Assembly (NCBI GenBank): GCA_016213865.1
Contig: JACQZL010000071.1
Coordinates: 1 to 10,230, forward strand
Reading direction: 5' to 3'
Origin: Candidatus Rifleibacteriota bacterium
GTDB lineage: Bacteria; UBP17; UBA6191; JACPRK01
Length of the DNA stretch: 10,230 nucleotides
Below the pieces are notes generated by a model. That model was not told the origin of the DNA and made no database searches. It saw only the letters and a list, made by a program, of their open reading frames with translations. Shown here in pieces: positions 6,604 to 10,230 of the stretch. Each line of letters opens with the position of its first letter. Positions within the stretch are counted from its first letter, which is position 1. The position numbers and the translations under genes were made by a program.

Positions 6604-7409
6604 GGCGATTGTCGGGGGAGCAGCCAGCTACGGAGCCGTCTCCATGCACGGACGGCGAACAGACCGGACCTGAGGCAGAGCCAGGCCGCGAGCCCACGGC
6701 GCTTGCGATAGAACATCGAGAGTGCCGAGTAGACGCGGGATAGCCGGGCCTCGCTCCAGACCTCGTTGCCCAGGTGAGGGACCGCTACCGAGGGATAGTA
6801 AACCACGCTGAACCCGGCAGCGGCCACCCGGTCGCAGAGATCGAGATCCTCGCCGTAGAGGAAATAATCTTCGTCGAACCCGCCGAGTTGCCGCAGCAAC
6901 TCGGCCCGGCCCAGCATGCAGGCCCCGAGAAGCCAGTCGACCGGCCCCTCCGCGGGCTCGCCGCCGGGATCGTCGAGCAGGCGGCGACGCAGCAGTCGCG
7001 ACAGTGTGGGCATCCGGCCCCAGCCTGGTGGACCGCCGCCCACCAGGCGTGGACCGACGAGGCCGATCCCCGGCTCCCGTTCCAGCCGCTCGACGAGCGC
7101 GTCGCAAGCGCCCTTGGGGAGCCGCGTGTCGGGGTTGAGAAAGAGGATGCAACGCCCGCGGGCCAGTCGCAGCGCCTGATTGCAGGCCCGAGCGAACCCG
7201 ACGTTCTCGCCGTTTCTCAGGACTCTGACGGAAGGGTAGGTGGATTCGACCCAGTCGGCGGTTCCATCGCTGGAAGCATTGTCCACCAGGAAGATCTCTC
7301 GAGGATGATGGGACGGCACATCCGCCGCCAGGGAAGCGAGACAAGCCTCGAGTACGTGGAGGCTCTCGAAACCGACGAGGATGACGCTGATTGCGCTGAT
7401 TGTTGACAC
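6600..7409 (-). CDS. Family 2 glycosyltransferase, rhamnosyltransferase (WbbL)-like
   Basis: The protein has 269 residues and the complete GT-A signature of the rhamnosyltransferase-like GT2 group: SVILVGFES (8-16), VDNASSDGT (42-50), NVGFARACNQAL (69-80), LNPDT (91-95, metal-binding DxD equivalent), GACMLGRAE (162-170) and GFDEDYFLYGEDLDLCDR (177-194, catalytic region), then HLGNE and a basic C-terminus (SMFYRKRRG). It would transfer a nucleotide-activated sugar, often rhamnose, to a lipid-linked or protein-linked glycan at the cytoplasmic face of the inner membrane; the sugar and acceptor cannot be read from sequence. The start is GTG at 7409, the first start codon that keeps the beta-strand SVILVG, with only a weak ribosome binding site. 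It overlaps the radical SAM-glycosyltransferase gene by ATGA, so the two form an operon and probably act in one pathway. No strong promoter is seen upstream on this strand. Confidence 0.92.
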   Translation of the reverse strand: MSTISAISVILVGFESLHVLEACLASLAADVPSHHPREIFLVDNASSDGTADWVESTYPSVRVLRNGENVGFARACNQALRLARGRCILFLNPDTRLPKGACDALVERLEREPGIGLVGPRLVGGGPPGWGRMPTLSRLLRRRLLDDPGGEPAEGPVDWLLGACMLGRAELLRQLGGFDEDYFLYGEDLDLCDRVAAAGFSVVYYPSVAVPHLGNEVWSEARLSRVYSALSMFYRKRRGLAAWLCLRSGLFAVRAWRRLRSWLLPRQSP

Positions 7410-7430
7410 GACGCTAACCCGTGCTAAGAT
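7403..7430 (+). promoter_or_regulatory. Strong sigma70-type promoter (consensus -35, extended -10) for the Flp pilin
   Basis: TTGACA (7403-7408, perfect -35) and TAAGAT (7425-7430) are separated by 16 bp, with TG at 7422-7423 giving an extended -10. Transcription would begin near 7437, with a leader of about 72 nt ending in AAGGAGGA (7493-7500). The leader has a small GGGG/CCCC hairpin (7478-7492) immediately before the ribosome binding site. The -35 overlaps the first codons of the divergent glycosyltransferase gene. Confidence 0.6.
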
Positions 7431-7508
7431 GGTGCGCAGAATCAGAGAAGAAAACCAACGGGTAAGATCAGGGAGACGGGGTTGAGCGCCCCAAGGAGGA
7501 CTTCACCC

Positions 7509-7838
7509 ATGGCCAGGTATCGAAATCGAAAGGGCCAAGATCTGGTCGAGTACGGTGCGCTGCTCGTGATCTTCGTGATGTTCGCCATCCTCGCAATCAA
7601 CGCGATCAGGTCGAGCACAGGCGAGATCTACAGCAACGTCCAGACGGGCGTCCAGGATGCCAGGAACCGCAGCGACGCGGCAGCGAACGATCGCCTGCCC
7701 CCCGCTCCGGCAGCGCCTGCCGCACCCGCAGCCCCCGGAGCACCCGCGGCTGCTCCCGCAGCGCCCGCAGCTCCGGCTGCCGTCGAGGCCCCCGCGGCTC
7801 CGGCCCCTGCGGCTGGCAGCGAGGCTGCTCCCAAGTAA
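7509..7838 (+). CDS. Flp/Fap-type pilin with Ala/Pro-rich C-terminal tail
   Basis: The protein has 109 residues. The basic leader MARYRNRKG is followed by QDLVEYGALLVIF: cleavage after G9, with Glu14 at +5 and Tyr15 at +6, the diagnostic 'EY' of Flp pilins of Tad systems. The hydrophobic helix runs to about residue 33. Typical Flp pilins end soon after the helix (about 50-70 residues). This one continues with a polar segment (34-63) and then a low-complexity tail (64-109) built of Ala-Ala-Pro units. ATG at 7509 is chosen over an upstream in-frame TTG (7482) because AAGGAGGA lies 8 nt before it and the leader then has normal length. A strong promoter and ribosome binding site suggest abundant expression, as for a major pilin. 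The tail could be a surface-exposed spacer or a glycosylation target; the glycosyltransferases next door make that tempting but unproven. No Tad assembly genes are in the window. Confidence 0.88.
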   Translation: MARYRNRKGQDLVEYGALLVIFVMFAILAINAIRSSTGEIYSNVQTGVQDARNRSDAAANDRLPPAPAAPAAPAAPGAPAAAPAAPAAPAAVEAPAAPAPAAGSEAAPK

Positions 7839-7849
7839 GACACTCCCAG

Positions 7850-7874
7850 GCCGCCGAGGGCACGCCTTGGCGGC
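7850..7874 (+). terminator. Hairpin after the Flp pilin gene, weak terminator or RNA-stabilising
   Basis: GCCGCCGAGG (7850-7859) pairs with CCTTGGCGGC (7865-7874), a 10-bp stem with one G-U pair around a 5-nt loop, starting 11 nt after the pilin stop. No T-run follows, so termination may be partial. A second palindrome, CCGGCC-GCT-GGCCGG, lies at 7901-7915. Together they could limit read-through so that the pilin is made in excess of the downstream small membrane protein. Confidence 0.45.
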
Positions 7875-7936
7875 TCGAATCGTGATTCAGCCGATGCTAT
7901 CCGGCCGCTGGCCGGGTAGCGTCGGTTCTTCTCGTG

Positions 7937-8287
7937 ATGTTCGCCGATCTGAATGACGTCTTGTGGGCGAAGGATCTTCCCCACAAGCAGCTGCTTCTCA
8001 CCGCGCTCTATCACCTGCCGGGTGCGCTCGTGCTGGGTGCCGGCGCGTTGTTCCTGCGCATCCTGATCGAGGAGATCCTCCGGCACATCCACCAGGGTCT
8101 TGCCCGCCATGGGATCTGGACCCTGGTCTGCACCCTGCTCTGGCTGGGCGCGATGCTCACGACCACGGCCAGCGACACGATCGCGCGGACAATCCTCTGG
8201 GACCGGATCGTCGATCCCCCAGGGGCGGCGGCGCGGCCCGAAACCGGGAGAGTGCCTCCTCCTGCCCCCTCGCAGCTCCGGCGGTGA
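7937..8287 (+). CDS. Small membrane protein with two predicted helices, unknown function
   Basis: This 116-residue hypothetical protein has a polar N-terminus and two hydrophobic segments at about 20-42 (LTALYHLPGALVLGAGALFL, in part) and 62-80 (GIWTLVCTLLWLGAMLTTT), followed by a Pro/Ala-rich polar tail. The codons are GC-ending and the reading looks genuinely coding. The start is either ATG at 7937 or the adjacent GTG at 7934; neither has a clear ribosome binding site. It lies about 100 nt downstream of the Flp pilin on the same strand, so it may be co-transcribed at a lower level through the hairpins between them. I do not recognise a family. A helper of the pilin system is possible from position alone. 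Confidence 0.6.
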   Translation: MFADLNDVLWAKDLPHKQLLLTALYHLPGALVLGAGALFLRILIEEILRHIHQGLARHGIWTLVCTLLWLGAMLTTTASDTIARTILWDRIVDPPGAAARPETGRVPPPAPSQLRR

Positions 8288-8405
8288 TTTTCCGGTAGAG
8301 GCCGGAGCGGCCAGAGTCCAGGTTCCGTCATGCTTCCCGCGGGTGAAATCTCGGACGGTCGCCATCGCGGGCGCAACCGACCCGGTTTTCGCCAGGTAGT
8401 GTCAT

Positions 8406-8442
8406 GGTGAGAGCCCCCACCGGGGCTGTCACCCTTTCTCGT
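8406..8442 (+). terminator. Intrinsic terminator-like hairpin
   Basis: GGTGAGAGCCCC pairs with GGGGCTGTCACC around a CACC loop, an 11-bp stem with one G/G mismatch (8406-8433). It is followed by a pyrimidine-rich CTTTCTCGTT. It lies about 120 nt after the small membrane protein gene and before the next promoter-like signal, the right place to end that transcript. The tail is only moderately T-rich. Confidence 0.5.
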
Positions 8443-8511
8443 TCGCCCGCGATCGGGCCCGTGACGCGGGAACCCGCTCCAGCAACGTCTTGTCCAAGGA
8501 AATACCCACTT

Positions 8512-8538
8512 CTGACTGGACGATCACCCGGTTATACT
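8512..8538 (+). promoter_or_regulatory. Candidate promoter for the exported-protein pair
   Basis: TATACT at 8533-8538 matches the -10 consensus at 5 of 6 positions. The best -35 is CTGACT at 8512-8517 (4 of 6) with a short 15-bp spacer. Transcription would start near 8545, about 55 nt before the ATG at 8600. The -10 is convincing; the -35 is weak. Confidence 0.4.
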
Positions 8539-8599
8539 TATCGTAGGTGGATTGTTTGTCCTTTTCATCGGAAGTCTTAGCCTACCGCGAAGAAACCCC

Positions 8600-9640
8600 A
8601 TGAGGATGTCCTTCCCCAAGACACATCGCGTCATGCGCCTCATGGCCTGCAACGGCCTGCCCCGGCGGCTTGCCCTGCTGGCCCTCGCCTGCGCCCTTTC
8701 GCTGCCCCTCACCGCCGCCCGGGCGCAGAGCGTCCTCGACGAATCGGACGCCATCTTCGGCACCAAGCTCGAAGCGGCGTCGACCGGCGCCCCCGGCCCA
8801 CGCATCGGGACGCTCGACCTGCGCAGGGTCATGCTCTTCCATCCGCTGATGCAGTACCTGACCAGTTCCTACGGGAATTCGCCCGTCATGTACTTTCTGC
8901 CGCCCGGCTCGGGCGATCTGACGAAGATGTTCGACGAGCGGCGGGCCAAGCGGCTGGCCCAGGTACGACAGGAGCTGGAAGGTCTGTACTCCAAGCGGGC
9001 CGGACTGACCCGAGACCTCGCGGGATTGCAGGGCGAGCTGAACCGCGCCGTCAAGGCGGCGGCGACCGATGCGGCGGCCCGGAAGCAGGCCGAGGAACGG
9101 TTCTGGCAACGAAAGAAGGAGCTGGGAAGCCGGATGGCCGGCTACGACGACCGCGTGGTGGCCCTGGAGCACGAGATCAAGGATCCCTTGCAGCTCCTCG
9201 AGAACACTCGCCAGGCGATCCTGCTCCGCGTCCAGCGGGAAACCGCCGAGGCGGTGGCGGCCGTCGCCGGCCAGCTGAAGCTGTCGCTCGTTCTGAACGC
9301 CTTCTCGCCGGGCGAGATGCCCCAGGCGTCGAGAACGGTGCAGCCGCCCCAGGAGCCCGGCCCCTTCCCGGGCGCGAACGAGTACAACGAATTCCTGAGT
9401 GGGCCTCCGTCGACCGACAAGACGGAGCCCGCGGTGGCAGCCCGGCGGCTGCTGGCCACCTGGGAAGCTCGCAAGCCGCGCATCGAGGGCATCTTCGGTC
9501 GGGCCGCCGCGCAGTCGGTGCTGTACGGCGGAAGAGACGTGACCTGGGAAGTCCTCCGGGAGCTGCTGACACGGTACAAGGTCCCCGCGGTCCGGGTGTC
9601 CGCCCTGAAGGCGCATTTCGAGACAGTGGCGGAGAGGTGA
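8600..9640 (+). CDS. Exported coiled-coil protein, OmpH/Skp-like
   Basis: With the ATG at 8600 the protein has 346 residues. A signal peptide ends around ARA|QS (residue 42), after a hydrophobic stretch RRLALLALACALSLPL; ATGs at 8606, 8633 and 8642 are alternative starts and an upstream TTG at 8552 is unlikely. After the signal, 'IGTLDLRRVMLFHP' (69-82) resembles the first strand of OmpH/Skp proteins. A charged helical, probably coiled-coil region follows (about 108-222), then 'VAAVAGQLKLSLVLN' (219-233), resembling the closing strand of the Skp fold. A C-terminal part (about 240-346) and a short insertion (SPVMYFLPPGSGDL, 94-107) are extra relative to classic Skp of about 160 residues. A periplasmic chaperone-like or structural role is inferred; overall similarity is distant. 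The stop is 4 nt before the next gene, indicating an operon. Confidence 0.65.
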   Translation: MRMSFPKTHRVMRLMACNGLPRRLALLALACALSLPLTAARAQSVLDESDAIFGTKLEAASTGAPGPRIGTLDLRRVMLFHPLMQYLTSSYGNSPVMYFLPPGSGDLTKMFDERRAKRLAQVRQELEGLYSKRAGLTRDLAGLQGELNRAVKAAATDAAARKQAEERFWQRKKELGSRMAGYDDRVVALEHEIKDPLQLLENTRQAILLRVQRETAEAVAAVAGQLKLSLVLNAFSPGEMPQASRTVQPPQEPGPFPGANEYNEFLSGPPSTDKTEPAVAARRLLATWEARKPRIEGIFGRAAAQSVLYGGRDVTWEVLRELLTRYKVPAVRVSALKAHFETVAER

Positions 9641-9644
9641 AGCG

Positions 9645-10230
9645 ATGACGATCCGAGAAATTCTGGCTGCTCGCGCTTGGACGGGATTGCTGGGGCTGGT
9701 CCGCGCTGCCGCGAAGGCCGGTGCCCGAACGAGGGACTTGCGTGGCTGCGCTGGCCAGCCCAATCTTGGAGCCGGGGTTTTCCAACCCCGGGCCCTCCGC
9801 GCGAGCCTTTGGCTCGGGCTGGCCCTGCTGGTCAGCTGTCCGGGCATGGCGCCCGCCGACGCGATCGACAACCACCCGGGCGACGTGTTCCTCCGGCTCG
9901 ACGACCAGGACGGGACGACGACGCGCATCTATCGCTTCCACGATCGGCGAGACGGCAGTCCCCCGCCGGCCTTCACCGAGAACCAGGGCGTCATCTGGTC
10001 GCCCACCGCCCACACGGAAGGCCTGTCGGTCGACAAGTTCGAGCACATCTTCACCGTGGAGGACGCTCAGGTCGGGGCCTGGGGGGCGCCCAATCCCGCC
10101 ATCGGCACCAACCAGGTGATGGTCATCGCCAACGGCACCCGCACCGTGCTCACCCTGGGCGCCGACAGCGCCGGCTTCATCCGGGCCCAGCCGGGCTACA
10201 ACTACGTCCCCTCGCCGGAAACGGTGCTCA
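9645..10230 (+). CDS. Exported protein or lipoprotein of unknown function (partial, C-terminus off the right edge)
   Basis: 195 codons are visible. ATG at 9645 has an AGGTGA-type ribosome binding site (9635-9640) overlapping the stop of the upstream gene. The N-terminus is unusually long: about 53 residues precede the hydrophobic core (SLWLGLALLVSC). That core ends in either a lipobox (LVS|C65, signal peptidase II) or a signal peptidase I site near ADA|ID (73/74). The mature part begins IDNHPGDVFLRLDDQDG and is beta-rich (IFTVEDAQVGAWG, NQVMVIANGTRTVLTLG). I do not recognise a family. Part of the long leader (residues 37-60) is encoded by a 72-bp palindromic element. Sharing an operon with an OmpH-like protein suggests an envelope role. 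Confidence 0.75.
   Translation, partial: MTIREILAARAWTGLLGLVRAAAKAGARTRDLRGCAGQPNLGAGVFQPRALRASLWLGLALLVSCPGMAPADAIDNHPGDVFLRLDDQDGTTTRIYRFHDRRDGSPPPAFTENQGVIWSPTAHTEGLSVDKFEHIFTVEDAQVGAWGAPNPAIGTNQVMVIANGTRTVLTLGADSAGFIRAQPGYNYVPSPETVL
9753..9824. repeat. 72-bp nested palindromic element inside the signal-peptide region of a gene
   Basis: Outer arms GGCCAGCCC (9753-9761) and GGGCTGGCC (9816-9824) are a perfect 9-bp inverted repeat. They enclose two hairpins: CCGGGGTT-TTCC-AACCCCGG (9772-9791, 8-bp stem) and CGAGCC-TTT-GGCTCG (9802-9816, 6-bp stem, sharing its last base with the outer arm). GCTGGCC occurs directly at both edges (9750-9756 and 9818-9824). The whole block is 24 codons in frame. 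The structure resembles a REP/BIME-like or miniature non-autonomous element; mobility is inference. Confidence 0.55.

Larger units (their letters stand above)
8288..8599. other. Intergenic region with terminator and promoter signals
   Basis: About 310 bp without a supportable gene. It holds a strong hairpin with a pyrimidine-rich tail (8406-8442), a small GCGGG-AA-CCCGC hairpin (8466-8477) and a -10-like TATACT (8533-8538). A short open frame from ATG 8404 has no ribosome binding site or recognisable content and is not called. The first 110 bp show nothing beyond a minor CCGG palindrome. Confidence 0.5.

Noticed and set aside
7437..7508. Possible c-di-GMP riboswitch in the pilin leader
   Set aside because: The leader is only about 72 nt and I do not see the conserved core of that riboswitch class; only a small GGGG/CCCC hairpin is present.
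7690..7815. Possible simple-sequence or CRISPR-like repeat
   Set aside because: The repetition is codon-level Ala/Pro repetition inside the Flp pilin tail, with no fixed spacer/repeat pattern.
8404..8580. Short open frame from ATG 8404
   Set aside because: It overlaps the terminator-like hairpin and promoter signals, lacks a ribosome binding site and has no recognisable content.
8582..9928. Long minus-strand open frame opposite the OmpH-like gene
   Set aside because: The plus strand has a signal peptide, coiled coil and ribosome-binding-site-linked downstream gene; the minus frame is Arg/Pro/Leu-rich shadow.
9721..10119. Alternative plus-strand frame starting at GTG 9721
   Set aside because: The frame from ATG 9645 has a proper ribosome binding site, a hydrophobic export signal and stays open to the window edge. 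The alternative gives low-complexity Arg/Ser/Pro sequence and stops.

Overview
This window looks like a piece of a GC-rich chromosome from a Gram-negative-type bacterium, probably an uncultivated environmental lineage. That reading rests on several prepilin-type proteins, a secreted OmpH/Skp-like protein and surface-polysaccharide glycosyltransferases. The tandem prepilins have an 'ARxSSCLxN' segment just after the N-terminal helix and a later 'FRCPED' block. Similar segments are known to me from the large prepilin families of PVC-type and related deep-branching phyla, but I cannot place the organism from sequence alone.

Layout. Positions 1-1371 hold two co-directional minus-strand pseudopilin genes: a GspH/FimT-like gene and then a second prepilin (GspJ/PulJ-like position) that runs off the left edge. 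A divergent control region (1372-1640) follows, with a promoter-like pair, a 5'-leader hairpin and a near-consensus CRP-type palindrome. Next, 1641-3169 carries two tandem paralogous prepilins overlapping by ATGA. After a short run of degenerate heptamer repeats, 3280-4263 encodes a zinc-ribbon/membrane/coiled-coil protein of unknown function.

A minus-strand glycosylation operon (7409 down to 4334) is convergent with it. It holds a family 2 glycosyltransferase, then, with an ATGA overlap, a fused B12-binding radical SAM plus family 2 glycosyltransferase. The tail of the fusion protein is interrupted by a one-base frameshift near 4460. Divergent from this operon is a Flp-type pilin gene (7509-7838) with a strong extended -10 promoter, an excellent ribosome binding site and an unusual Ala/Pro-rich tail, followed by a small two-helix membrane protein. 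The right end (8600-10230) is a two-gene set of exported proteins: an OmpH-like coiled-coil protein and a partial exported protein or lipoprotein. A 72-bp nested palindromic element lies inside the signal-peptide region of the latter.

How it fits together (inference): the window is a cell-surface neighbourhood with two kinds of pilin machinery (type II secretion/type IV-like prepilins and a Flp/Tad-type pilin), enzymes that could build or modify a surface glycan or glycosylate pilins, and envelope proteins. No assembly ATPase, prepilin peptidase, secretin, tRNA, rRNA, CRISPR array or transposase is visible here. The most unusual items are the radical SAM-glycosyltransferase fusion and the palindromic element embedded in a coding sequence.
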